Positions 17,898-27,134 of a stretch of 64,000 bases of DNA are shown piece by piece. The DNA lies in assembly GCA_010906965.1 (NCBI GenBank), contig JAAFHB010000004.1, positions 1-64,000 of the forward strand, read 5' to 3'. Within the stretch, counting starts at the first letter, position 1; the number at the start of each line of letters is the position of its first letter. The notes beneath the pieces are model-generated. The model saw nothing but the letters and a program-made list of their open reading frames with translations. It was not told the DNA's origin and did no database searches. A program made the position numbers and the translations under genes. The DNA is from Mariniphaga sp. GTDB lineage: Bacteria; Bacteroidota; Bacteroidia; Bacteroidales; Prolixibacteraceae.

Positions 17898-17956
17898 GAT
17901 AAAGTGGAAGATTTAATATAAAGCAATCTTAGTTCAAAATAACCCAACAAAAATTT

Positions 17957-19702
17957 ATGAATTGGAATTCAAATGAATTTATTTGGCTCGACTGGGTAAT
18001 TATCGCGGTTGGGATTTTAGCTGTATCGTGGGCTGTATGGCGTTCGGTACAAAAAGACAAACGTTTGCAAAAGGGTGCCAACAGCGAAGACTACCTGTTC
18101 GGCAAAGGCGAACCATGGTATATCATTGGTGCGGCTATCTTTGCTGCAAATATTGGTTCTGAACACCTTGTAGGACTTGCCGGCACAGGCGCAAAGGCAG
18201 GTGTTGGTATGGCGCACTGGGAGATGCAAGGTTGGATGATACTCATCCTGGGTTGGCTCTTTGTCCCGTTCTACCAATTGATGAATATTAAGTTAGGGAA
18301 AATCATTACAATGCCCGATTTCCTTAAGAATCGCTACACACCCGCTACAGGTTCATGGCTGTCTATCATTACACTTATAGCATACGTGCTGACCAAAGTG
18401 AGTGTAACAGCGTTTACCGGTGGTATCTTCATGGAGAGCCTTCTTGGCTTACCTTTCTGGTACGGGGCTATTGGCTTGATCGTCTTGACGGGTATCTTTA
18501 CCATTTTCGGTGGCATGAAGGGTGTAATGACATTGTCGGCCATTCAAACGCCTATACTTATCATTGGTTCATTCCTTGTACTTTTCCTGGGTTTGTCAGC
18601 ACTTGGAGGTGGCAGTATCGCTGACGGTTGGACTGCGATGATCGACTACTCTAAAACGCTAAATGTAGGTAAAGACGGCGTTGCTTACGGCACAAACCAT
18701 ATGTTCCACTTAGAGACGGGCGACCCGCTGTATGACGATTATCCTGGTTTTTGGGTATTTCTCGGAGCAACAATTATCGGCTTTTGGTACTGGGCTACCG
18801 ACCAGCACATCGTTCAGCGTGTACTCGGTCAACGAAAGGGCGAGTCGAGCGAAGTAGTGATGATGCGAGCACGCAGAGGTACTATTGCTGCAGGTTATTT
18901 TAAATTGTTGCCTGTATTTATGTTCCTGATACCCGGTATGGTAGCTGCCGCATTGGCAGCACGTCCTGAAAGTGGATTCACATTAGACAATCCTGATACT
19001 GCCTTTGGTTCAATGGTTAAGTTTGTATTGCCAGCCGGTGTGAAAGGTATTGTTACCATCGGCTTTATATCAGCACTGGTTGCTTCTTTGGCGGCATTCT
19101 TCAACTCCTGTGCAACGCTGTATACCGAAGACTTTTATAAGCCAATGTTCAAAGGCAAGACTGAAGCCAAATACGTTTTGGTAGGTCGTCTTGCAACAAT
19201 TGGTGTAGTGATACTTGGTATTGCCTGGATACCAGTCATGATGAGTCTCGGCAGTCTTTACTCCTATCTGCAAGGCATTCAATCGCTGCTTGCTCCTGCA
19301 ATGGTGGCAGTATTCGTACTTGGTATATTTTCCAGGAGAATTACGCCCAAGGCAGGTGAAGCAGGTTTAATAGTAGGCTTTCTTCTCGGTATGGTACGCT
19401 TGCTGACCAATATCTTTACAAATACAGGCAAAGATGTAATGACAGGGTGGTATTGGGAATCGACCCAGTGGTTCTGGCATACTAACTGGCTTATTTTTGA
19501 GATATGGTTACTGGTCTTCATCATGTTGTTTATGGTTCTGGTATCGTTTTTCACTCCGAAGCCAACCGCTCAACAGATTGACTTTATCACTTTTACAGGC
19601 GACTACAAGACACTCATCCGGAACAGCTGGAACAAGTGGGATGTAATTGCTTCGTTGGGTGTAGTTGTATTGTGCGTGTCATTCTACATGTATTTCTGGT
19701 AA
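17957..19702 (+). CDS. Sodium/sugar symporter (SSS family), probable L-arabinose transporter
   Basis: A 581-aa protein of the solute:sodium symporter family with about 14 to 15 helices. The first helix is preceded by WLDWVIIAVGILAV; next come SEDYLFGKGEPWYIIGAAIFAANIGSEH region features typical of SGLT-like carriers; and the core contains FGGMKGV and WYWATDQHIVQRVLG, characteristic of sugar-transporting members. Its place between araA and araD makes L-arabinose the likely cargo (in other Bacteroidota the equivalent gene is called araT). Only the last helix extends beyond the core. Confidence 0.9.
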   Translation: MNWNSNEFIWLDWVIIAVGILAVSWAVWRSVQKDKRLQKGANSEDYLFGKGEPWYIIGAAIFAANIGSEHLVGLAGTGAKAGVGMAHWEMQGWMILILGWLFVPFYQLMNIKLGKIITMPDFLKNRYTPATGSWLSIITLIAYVLTKVSVTAFTGGIFMESLLGLPFWYGAIGLIVLTGIFTIFGGMKGVMTLSAIQTPILIIGSFLVLFLGLSALGGGSIADGWTAMIDYSKTLNVGKDGVAYGTNHMFHLETGDPLYDDYPGFWVFLGATIIGFWYWATDQHIVQRVLGQRKGESSEVVMMRARRGTIAAGYFKLLPVFMFLIPGMVAAALAARPESGFTLDNPDTAFGSMVKFVLPAGVKGIVTIGFISALVASLAAFFNSCATLYTEDFYKPMFKGKTEAKYVLVGRLATIGVVILGIAWIPVMMSLGSLYSYLQGIQSLLAPAMVAVFVLGIFSRRITPKAGEAGLIVGFLLGMVRLLTNIFTNTGKDVMTGWYWESTQWFWHTNWLIFEIWLLVFIMLFMVLVSFFTPKPTAQQIDFITFTGDYKTLIRNSWNKWDVIASLGVVVLCVSFYMYFW

Positions 19703-19714
19703 AATTTTAAATTT

Positions 19715-19764
19715 AATAAGCACGTTCTTCATTTGATTATTTATTTGGTGAAGTCGTGCTTATT
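19715..19764. terminator. Hairpin between the symporter gene and araD
   Basis: AATAAGCACG (19715-19724) pairs with CGTGCTTATT (19755-19764), with a further TTCA/TGAA pairing inside. The long loop suggests an attenuator or RNA-processing site that reduces transcription from the symporter into araD. The stem is clear; the function is inferred. Confidence 0.5.
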
Positions 19765-19782
19765 TCAAATTCTAATTAAATC

Positions 19783-20475
19783 ATGCTTAACGAGTTAAAA
19801 AAGCAGGTTTTTGAAGCTAATATCGATCTTGTAAAACATGGCCTGGTTATTTTCACCTGGGGCAATGTTTCGGGGATCGATCGTGCCAAAGGCATATTTG
19901 CCATAAAACCAAGTGGTTTGCCTTACGAGACCATGACATGGGAAGATATGGTACTGGTCGATATGGACGGCAAGGTTGTGGATTCGAAGTGCAAGCCATC
20001 GTCAGATACACCAACCCATCTGGTGCTGTATCGTGAATTTGAAAACATTGGTGGCGTGGTGCATACGCATTCAGAGTGGGCAACAACCTGGGCTCAGATG
20101 GGTTTGCCGATACCGGCATTGGGGACAACCCATGCTGATTATTTTTATGGCGAAATTCCTTGCACCCGATCACTGACTGAATTGGAAGTAAAGAATAAAT
20201 ACGAGCTCGAAACCGGAAATGTTATTGTTGAAACCTTTCAGAAACTAAACATCGATCCGCTTGCAGTTCCTGCTGTTCTGATTTCGGGGCATGGTCCGTT
20301 CTCCTGGGGTAAAGATGCCCAAGATGCTGTTCATAATGCGGTTGTTCTCGAGCAAGTTGCTAAAATGGCACACCATGCACTTGTCGTAAATAAGGTTTCG
20401 GGTATCGATCAGTTTTTGCTCGATAAACACTACTTGCGAAAACATGGACCAAACGCTTATTACGGTCAAAAATAG
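19783..20475 (+). CDS. araD: L-ribulose-5-phosphate 4-epimerase
   Basis: A 230-aa class II aldolase-fold enzyme that would epimerise L-ribulose 5-phosphate to D-xylulose 5-phosphate, feeding the pentose phosphate pathway. Zinc ligands are in [11 protein letters not shown] (two His) and in SGHGPFSWG (third His). GNVSGID and KPSGLPYE near the N-terminus bind the phosphate. The length matches the E. coli enzyme (231 aa). It lies between the symporter and araB in the ara operon. Confidence 0.95.
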   Translation: MLNELKKQVFEANIDLVKHGLVIFTWGNVSGIDRAKGIFAIKPSGLPYETMTWEDMVLVDMDGKVVDSKCKPSSDTPTHLVLYREFENIGGVVHTHSEWATTWAQMGLPIPALGTTHADYFYGEIPCTRSLTELEVKNKYELETGNVIVETFQKLNIDPLAVPAVLISGHGPFSWGKDAQDAVHNAVVLEQVAKMAHHALVVNKVSGIDQFLLDKHYLRKHGPNAYYGQK

Positions 20476-20506
20476 ATTAACCAATTAAATTTTAATTACT
20501 TAAAAG

Positions 20507-22177
20507 ATGACTACAAAAAAATTTGTGATTGGAATTGATTACGGTACTGACTCGGCCAGAGCTGTCATCGTAAATGCATTAAATGGTGATGAAGTTACAT
20601 CATCTGTAAAAACTTACCCACGATGGGCAACCGGAAAATTCTGTGATCCGGCAAAAGATCAGTATCGTCAGCATCCGCTCGATTATATCGAAGCAATGGA
20701 ATATACTGTGAAGGATGCATTGGCGAGAGCTGGTTCCGATGTCGCAGCAAATATTGCAGGTATCTCCTTTGATACAACAGGAAGTACTCCTATTCTGGTC
20801 AACGAAAACGGAATTCCGCTTGCCTTAACCGCCGAATTTGCTGAAAATCCCAATGCAATGTTTGTGCTATGGAAAGATCATACAGCCGTTAAGGAAGCGG
20901 CTGAGATTAACAAACTGTGCAAAAGCTGGAAAACAGATTATGCCCAATATGAAGGCGGTATCTATTCCTCAGAATGGGTCTGGGCGAAAATGCTGCACGT
21001 TCTTCGTACGGACGAAAAGGTTCGTAAAGCAGCCTATTCATGGATTGAACATTGCGACTGGATGCCGGCACTAATAACCGGAGTGGTTAAACCAAAAGAA
21101 GTTTTACGAAGCCGGTGTGCAGCTGGTCATAAATCGATGTGGTTCGAAGGTTGGGATGGTTTGCCATCTGAAGAGTTTCTTACAGTACTCGATCCTTGTT
21201 TGTGTGGCTATCGGGCGAAATTATACGACCAAACCTATACCAGTGATGTGAAAATTGGAAATTTAACTGCAGAATGGGCCGAAAGACTTGGTCTTTCTAC
21301 CGAAGTAGCGGTTGGAGTTGGTGGTTTTGATTGCCACTTTGGGGCAGTCGGCGGTGAAGTTACTCCAAACGTACTGGCCAGGGCAATTGGAACATCAACA
21401 TGTGATATCATGATTGCCTCCTACGATCAAATTGGTGACAAATTGATTGCCGGGATTTGCGGACAAGTTGATGGATCGGTCATTCCGGGTTACATTGGTC
21501 TTGAAGCCGGACAGTCGGCTTTCGGTGATGTTTATGCATGGTTTAAAAAGGTTGTGGCATGGCCATTAGAAAATATTCTTGCCAAATCAACAATTATCGA
21601 TGCTGAAACTCGTGACAAACTAATCGCGGAAACGCTGGATCAGATTATTCCTGAATTGTCGGCAGAAGCAATGTTAGTTCCAATTGAAGAATCGACAATT
21701 ATAGCGGTCGACTGGATGAATGGAAGAAGGACACCGGATGCAACACAGGAGGTTACAGGGTCCATAATCGGCTTAAAATTAGGATCAACAACTCCAAAAA
21801 TATTCCGTGCACTTGTTGAAGCAACAGCGTTCGGATCGAAAGCCATTGTCGACAGGTTTACTCGCGAAGGGGTTGAGATTAAGGAAATCATTGGATTAGG
21901 CGGCGTGGCAAAAAAATCACCATTTGTAATGCAGACGCTTGCTGATGTTTTGAATATGCCAATAAAAATTGCCAGAACCGAACAGACTTGCGCCTTTGGT
22001 GCGGCAATGTTTGCTTCTGTCGTTGCAGGAATCTATCCTAAAGTCGAAGATGCTCAGAAAGCGATGGGAAAAGGTTTCGAGAAAGAATATTTTCCCAATC
22101 CGGGAAATGTGGTAAAGTATGCTGAGATCTACCATAAATACTTGAAGATCGGAGCTTTTACCGAAAAAGAACTTTAG
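20507..22177 (+). CDS. araB: Ribulokinase
   Basis: A 556-aa FGGY-family kinase phosphorylating L-ribulose with ATP. The N-terminal phosphate-binding motif is IGIDYGTDSARAV. The middle contains FDTTGSTPI and the C-terminal domain carries the ADP-binding region IGLGGVAKKSPFVMQ. The length (E. coli 566 aa) and the place at the end of the ara locus fit ribulokinase better than xylulokinase. It is 31 bp after araD and is closed by a strong terminator. Confidence 0.95.
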   Translation: MTTKKFVIGIDYGTDSARAVIVNALNGDEVTSSVKTYPRWATGKFCDPAKDQYRQHPLDYIEAMEYTVKDALARAGSDVAANIAGISFDTTGSTPILVNENGIPLALTAEFAENPNAMFVLWKDHTAVKEAAEINKLCKSWKTDYAQYEGGIYSSEWVWAKMLHVLRTDEKVRKAAYSWIEHCDWMPALITGVVKPKEVLRSRCAAGHKSMWFEGWDGLPSEEFLTVLDPCLCGYRAKLYDQTYTSDVKIGNLTAEWAERLGLSTEVAVGVGGFDCHFGAVGGEVTPNVLARAIGTSTCDIMIASYDQIGDKLIAGICGQVDGSVIPGYIGLEAGQSAFGDVYAWFKKVVAWPLENILAKSTIIDAETRDKLIAETLDQIIPELSAEAMLVPIEESTIIAVDWMNGRRTPDATQEVTGSIIGLKLGSTTPKIFRALVEATAFGSKAIVDRFTREGVEIKEIIGLGGVAKKSPFVMQTLADVLNMPIKIARTEQTCAFGAAMFASVVAGIYPKVEDAQKAMGKGFEKEYFPNPGNVVKYAEIYHKYLKIGAFTEKEL

Positions 22178-22220
22178 ATTCTATTGGGCCGGAAGCATTC
22201 CAGGTAAACTTGAAATTTGT

Positions 22221-22269
22221 AATGAGAATGACTATAATATGTTGAATTATAATCATTCTCATTTTTTTT
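22221..22269 (+). terminator. Rho-independent terminator of the ara locus
   Basis: An 18-bp stem with one mismatch (22221-22238 with 22246-22263) closes a 7-base loop and runs into eight T residues. The stem begins AATGAGAATGA. It follows araB by 43 bp. Confidence 0.88.
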
Positions 22270-22428
22270 GTTTTGAGAAACCTTTTGTCCCTTATTTCGA
22301 CTACTTTAGCCAAACGAAAAAAAGAAAGATCTTGATTTGTATTTCTTTTTTGATCGGTTGGATACCAGTACTAATTAGGTTTAAAACATTAGATGCTTTA
22401 AACTGTTAAATTACATTATTGGATTAAT

Positions 22429-25239
22429 ATGGTTATTCCTGAAAATATTAATATTTTAATAGTTGATGATAATGCGTTGGTTCTTAAAGCCTACGAAAAT
22501 GTATTGTCTAAACGGGGATATCATGTTTTGACTGCTGAAAACGGCAATAATGCTCTTCAAATTATTAATAAGGAAAAAATTTCGCTAATTCTTCTTGATG
22601 TAATGTTGCCTGATCTTTCGGGGTTGGAAATTCTGAGATTAATTAAATCCAATCCGAAAACGGAGCATATTTTCGTTGTTCTTATTTCGTCTATGGCAAC
22701 CTCATCGGGAAACCAGATTGAGGGAATGGAATTAGGTGCTGACGGATACCTGGTAAAACCAATGCCAGTTTGGGAATTGGTGGTGAGGATAAATGGTTTC
22801 TTAAAACATATGCTCGCCATCGATCTTTTAAAGAAGAGTGAGGAGCGCTATCGTAGGATATCTGAAAAGGTTAAAGAAGAATTGAATGAATCAAATTCTT
22901 ATTTGAAGGCAATTCTTGAGAACAACAGCAACATCTTCGTGGCCATGGACAAAGATTGTAAGGTCCAGTTTGCAAGTAAACCTGCCATCGAGATGTCCAG
23001 AATTATTTATGGAACCGAACTTGAACTAGGGAAATCTCTAATGGATATTCTTAGCGATGATCAGCTTGTCCTATTTAAGGAAGACATTATATTAGCTTTA
23101 AATGGAAGTCCGGTATATATCGAAAGACCATATATTAAAAAGAATCATGTGAAAACCTGGTTTGGAATTCAATATTCGCCTTCTATCGACAATTTAGGTA
23201 ACGTAATTGGTCTGTTTATAATTATTTCAGATATTTCTCAGCGCAAAGAAGCTGAAACATTAATTTTGAATTATCAGACTGAACTTGAGCAAACTGTTAA
23301 AAAAAGAACTTCCGAGCTCGTCAGCTTAAATGAGGGATTGATACAGGAAATCAATGAACGTAAACGGGCAGAACAAGAATTACTAAAACTCTCGAGCGTA
23401 GTAGAACAGGCAGCCGACCATGTACTGATTACGGATAAATACGGAATTATTGAATATGTTAATCCTGCATTTGAGGTTGCTACCGGATATTCGAGAAACG
23501 AAGTAGTCGGTTTAACTCCGAATTTTCTTAAATCGGAAAAGAGTGATCCTGAATTATCTAAAGAGCTTTGGAATACCGTCTTGCAAGGCAGGACTTACAG
23601 GGGAGTAACGATCAATAGGAAAAAGGATGGTTCACTTTACTACGAATCAATGACCGTAACACCGCTTTTTGATTCAAACAATAATATTGTCCATTTAGTA
23701 TCTGTAGCAAGTGACATTACCGAGCGACATCAATCTGAAAAAGATAAGATTGCACGAGAGGCAGCCGACCAGGCAAATAAGGCCAAAAGCATGTTCCTTG
23801 CAAATATGAGTCACGAAATCAGAACTCCAATGAACGCCATTATCGGATTCTCTGATTTGCTTTATTCAAGTTTAAAAGACGAGAAGCAACGTTCGCAGAT
23901 TGATGCGATTCGCAGCAGTGGTAAAAACCTTTTGCGAATTATCAACGACATCCTTGATCTGTCGAAGATAGAAGCCGGAAAAATGGTTATTCAAAATGAG
24001 CCTATTAACATTCATAGTATTATAAAAGAAGTCGAAACAATTTTCACACATATTACAAAGGAAAAGGGAATCAGGTTTGTTATTGATGAAGTAGAAGAAA
24101 TACCTTCGGCACTGATGCTTGACGAAACCCGGATTCGGCAGATTCTTTTCAATCTTATCGGCAACGCCTTCAAATTTACGGAATCTGGTGAAGTGACTCT
24201 TTCTGTGATGGAAAAGATTAAAGAGAAAGACAAAATTGATTTGATAATCTCGGTTAAAGATACGGGAATTGGAATTCCGATCGATCAGCAGAACCTTATA
24301 TTTGAAGCTTTTAATCAGCAGGAAGGACAACGAACAGTTCAATATGGCGGAACCGGACTGGGACTTACGATTACCAAACGCCTTGTTGAGATGATGGGTG
24401 GTGATATAAAGTTAAGCAGTGAGCCTGGCAAAGGAAGTGTATTTACGATTATACTTCCGGATATCATTGTAAAAGAGGATGAAAAGGAAGTTACCGAAAT
24501 TAACTTGTCAGGTCCGTCAACACTATTTTTTGATAAAGGATCTGTACTGATAGCCGATGATAATCCTGAGAACAGGAAGTATTTAGTCGATCTGCTGAGT
24601 CATTTCCCATTGGAATTATACGAAGCGGAAAATGGAATTGAAGCGATAGAAAAAGCGGTGAAATATCTTCCGCAGGTAATATTGATGGATTTTAAAATGC
24701 CCTTGATGAGTGGTGGTGAAGCTATCGAAATACTTAAAAAGCAGGAAACCACCAAAGCAATCCCCATTATTGCTTTATCTGCTTCATCGCGCGAAGTTAT
24801 TGAGGAACAAAGTGGGGCAGCTTTTGACGATTTTATATTAAAACCAATCAGTGCATCAGAATTACTGGAACACCTAAAAAAGTATCTTAAGTTTCATGTA
24901 CTTGCTGAATCTGTTCCTACTGAACCTGAAATCGATTCGGATCACATTTCCAATCTGGCCAATACAAATAAAGATCAGCTGCCGGAACTTATTGAAATTC
25001 TCGAAAACGAATATGTCCCGATTTTTACAAATGTTGCAAAGAAACAAGTGATCGGACAAATAAAAACTCTTGGAGAGCAGCTTATTGCACTGGGAATCGA
25101 TTGTTCAAATACGATCGTTACCGAGTTTGGCAGAGAGCTTTCTACCTATGCCAACAATTTTGAAATTAGTAAGATGATGAAAAAATTGATGACATTTCCT
25201 GAATTAATAAACAGATTAAAAAAGCTAATGGAGGAATAA
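22429..25239 (+). CDS. Hybrid sensor histidine kinase (REC-PAS-PAS-HisKA-HATPase-REC)
   Basis: A 936-aa soluble hybrid kinase. Order: receiver domain with phosphoacceptor Asp57 (LLDVMLPDLSG); PAS at about 160-275; a coiled coil; a second PAS at about 315-430. Next come HisKA with His462 (ANMSHEIRTPMNAI), a HATPase with intact boxes (DTGIGI, GGTGLGL), and a second receiver (about 695-815, DFKMPLMSGG). A C-terminal helical region of about 100 residues completes the protein. There is no membrane segment, so the signal is cytoplasmic or comes through the first receiver. The next gene starts 3 bp later and encodes a receiver-kinase, so the two probably form a phosphorelay. Confidence 0.9.
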   Translation: MVIPENINILIVDDNALVLKAYENVLSKRGYHVLTAENGNNALQIINKEKISLILLDVMLPDLSGLEILRLIKSNPKTEHIFVVLISSMATSSGNQIEGMELGADGYLVKPMPVWELVVRINGFLKHMLAIDLLKKSEERYRRISEKVKEELNESNSYLKAILENNSNIFVAMDKDCKVQFASKPAIEMSRIIYGTELELGKSLMDILSDDQLVLFKEDIILALNGSPVYIERPYIKKNHVKTWFGIQYSPSIDNLGNVIGLFIIISDISQRKEAETLILNYQTELEQTVKKRTSELVSLNEGLIQEINERKRAEQELLKLSSVVEQAADHVLITDKYGIIEYVNPAFEVATGYSRNEVVGLTPNFLKSEKSDPELSKELWNTVLQGRTYRGVTINRKKDGSLYYESMTVTPLFDSNNNIVHLVSVASDITERHQSEKDKIAREAADQANKAKSMFLANMSHEIRTPMNAIIGFSDLLYSSLKDEKQRSQIDAIRSSGKNLLRIINDILDLSKIEAGKMVIQNEPINIHSIIKEVETIFTHITKEKGIRFVIDEVEEIPSALMLDETRIRQILFNLIGNAFKFTESGEVTLSVMEKIKEKDKIDLIISVKDTGIGIPIDQQNLIFEAFNQQEGQRTVQYGGTGLGLTITKRLVEMMGGDIKLSSEPGKGSVFTIILPDIIVKEDEKEVTEINLSGPSTLFFDKGSVLIADDNPENRKYLVDLLSHFPLELYEAENGIEAIEKAVKYLPQVILMDFKMPLMSGGEAIEILKKQETTKAIPIIALSASSREVIEEQSGAAFDDFILKPISASELLEHLKKYLKFHVLAESVPTEPEIDSDHISNLANTNKDQLPELIEILENEYVPIFTNVAKKQVIGQIKTLGEQLIALGIDCSNTIVTEFGRELSTYANNFEISKMMKKLMTFPELINRLKKLMEE

Positions 25240-25242
25240 CTT

Positions 25243-26439
25243 ATGAATGAGGTTCTAAAAGATTTTAAAGTTTTGGCAGTTGATGATAACCCGAAAAATA
25301 TTCAGGTTATCGGAAGTATTCTGATGGAGGCAAATTATGAGGTTGGTTTTGCGATGGATGGTAAACAAGCGCTCGAACTGCTTTCAGAATCAAAAGACTA
25401 TGATTTGGTTTTGCTCGATGTAAATATGCCGGTCATGAATGGGTTCGAGACTTGCAAAGCAATGCGTCACAGCGAATTTCTTCGTGAGATCCCCGTTATC
25501 TTTTTGACAGCACTGAATGAACCCGAGAATATTCTTACCGGATTTGATGTGGGCGGGCAAGACTATGTCTCTAAGCCTTTCAATTCCAAAGAACTACTTT
25601 CAAGGGTAAAAACCCATCTTGATTTAAAGCGGAGCAAAGATCAGTTGAAAATGGTCAATCAATGGCTTGAGATCAAAGTAAAAGAACGGACCCAGGAGTT
25701 ACAAAAAGCAAACGCAGATCTTGAAATTGCCAATAACGAATTAATATACCTTGACAAGGCAAAAGGTGACTTTCTTGAAAAATTAAGTCACGAAATTCGT
25801 GCGCCGTTAGCTGGAATTATAGGCTTTATCACGGTACTTCAAAATGAAATAAATCCGACAGAGTTGATGGATTTACTTAAATACCTTGACGTTTCTGCTG
25901 CCCGGCTCGAAAGATTCACAACGATAAGTATGCTAATCACCGAATTAAGGACCAAAACGACTTCAATTAAAAGGGAAGAAGTGAAGGTTGACGATCTGAT
26001 TGAATTTATCAGGCAGCGGCAATCGGAACAGATAGAGCTCAGAAACATGTCCGTTGCTGTTGAGGGGGCAATCGATACTATAACTATCAATGGTGAACGA
26101 AATCTTTTGGAGATTTGTTTCGAAAGTTTACTCGATAATGCGCTGAAATATTCTCCCAACGGAAGTAAATTGACGATCAGCATAAAATCGATCGAAGGAC
26201 AGGTTATTTGTTCTTTTATTGATCAGGGACGTAAATTTAACAAGGAAACCTTGGCTAAAATATATGATTTTCTTTCGTTAAAAGATAAGCAATTTGAAGA
26301 TAATGAGGCACTTGATATTGCTTTGGTGAATTTGATTATGGATGCTCATCTTGGCAAAATGGAAGTGACAAACAATGACAAAGCCGGTGCGACCATTTGT
26401 TTGATTTTTCCCGACTTTAGTGGCGTTAACAATAATTAA
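25243..26439 (+). CDS. Receiver-histidine kinase with degenerate ATP lid
   Basis: A 398-aa protein: receiver (residues 8-125, Asp59 in LLDVNMPVMNG), coiled coil (about 130-180), HisKA with His183 (KLSHEIRAPLAGII) and a HATPase-like domain. The N-box ESLLDNALKYS is kept. The G1 box DxGxG reads DQGRKF, and the glycine-rich G2 box is replaced by NEALDIALVN. ATP binding is therefore doubtful, and the protein may act as a phosphatase, a His-phosphotransfer partner or a dimer-forming adaptor for the upstream hybrid kinase, 3 bp away. The receiver keeps its acidic pocket (VDDN) and conserved Lys (SKPF). Confidence 0.87.
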   Translation: MNEVLKDFKVLAVDDNPKNIQVIGSILMEANYEVGFAMDGKQALELLSESKDYDLVLLDVNMPVMNGFETCKAMRHSEFLREIPVIFLTALNEPENILTGFDVGGQDYVSKPFNSKELLSRVKTHLDLKRSKDQLKMVNQWLEIKVKERTQELQKANADLEIANNELIYLDKAKGDFLEKLSHEIRAPLAGIIGFITVLQNEINPTELMDLLKYLDVSAARLERFTTISMLITELRTKTTSIKREEVKVDDLIEFIRQRQSEQIELRNMSVAVEGAIDTITINGERNLLEICFESLLDNALKYSPNGSKLTISIKSIEGQVICSFIDQGRKFNKETLAKIYDFLSLKDKQFEDNEALDIALVNLIMDAHLGKMEVTNNDKAGATICLIFPDFSGVNNN

Positions 26440-26845
26440 CTTAAAATGCTTTGCCATTAATTTAAAATTATCCATAGTGCCAATGATGCGGTGATTACCA
26501 ATTTAATACAAACATTTTACACATCGAATATTTTGATCAGAAAGTTATTATGTTTCATCTTTAAGGACAGTTTATCCAATGAATCAGAATAGTTAGAGGA
26601 TACAAAGCCGAAGATTCCGGGGAGCTATTTTTTTTAACAAAAAATTATTTTATATTTGGCCATGGCCAGATTGTGTATTTCCGATGCAAATAAATACAGA
26701 GGGAACAGCATAATTTATTATTAATAGCTCCGTTAAAAGCAAATTATTTTGGCTTTTTAGGGAGTTTTAACAAATAGAAGAGAAACAAAATCGGCAAATT
26801 TTCGTTACTCTGAGCAATGAACAACGTTTATTAAAATTTTAAAAT
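26440..26845. other. Non-coding gap with a palindrome over a -7 box
   Basis: About 400 bp without a convincing gene. TATATTTG at 26651-26658 fits the -7 consensus for the small gene downstream. It is partly overlapped by a perfect 12-bp palindrome TGGCCATGGCCA at 26657-26668. An imperfect inverted repeat (arms 26727-26740 and 26751-26765, core AAAAGC/GCTTTT) lies farther down in the probable leader. I see no RNA gene. Confidence 0.4.
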
Positions 26846-27082
26846 ATGGGAAGACCACCAACAAGAGCGAAAGAATATAGAGATGGTTTTTATATTGAAG
26901 TTCGCAATAAAGGATCCTTAACAGGAATAAAGATTATTCGAAAGAGCAAAGAGGAGATGATGCTGGCTATCAGTGAATATGGCAAATCGAAAGAAGTTGT
27001 CGTATTGGGTGAATCAAAAGGGGGCAAATGGACCAATAAGCCAGAGGTTTACCAGAAAGTAGACAGCGTTGAGCGTGATTAG
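26846..27082 (+). CDS. Small conserved hypothetical protein
   Basis: A 78-aa, lysine- and glutamate-rich soluble protein beginning MGRPPTRAKEYRDGFYIEVR. Small proteins with this opening are familiar in Bacteroidota but have no assigned function. There is no signal peptide, membrane helix or metal site. It has its own probable promoter about 190 bp upstream and is followed after 52 bp by an amino acid permease. The function is unknown. The coding nature is supported by its start context and composition. Confidence 0.65.
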   Translation: MGRPPTRAKEYRDGFYIEVRNKGSLTGIKIIRKSKEEMMLAISEYGKSKEVVVLGESKGGKWTNKPEVYQKVDSVERD

Positions 27083-27134
27083 CTTTAGATACTGATTTAA
27101 TTGTTACATTGGCACAGTTTTTTAAAGCCACTCA

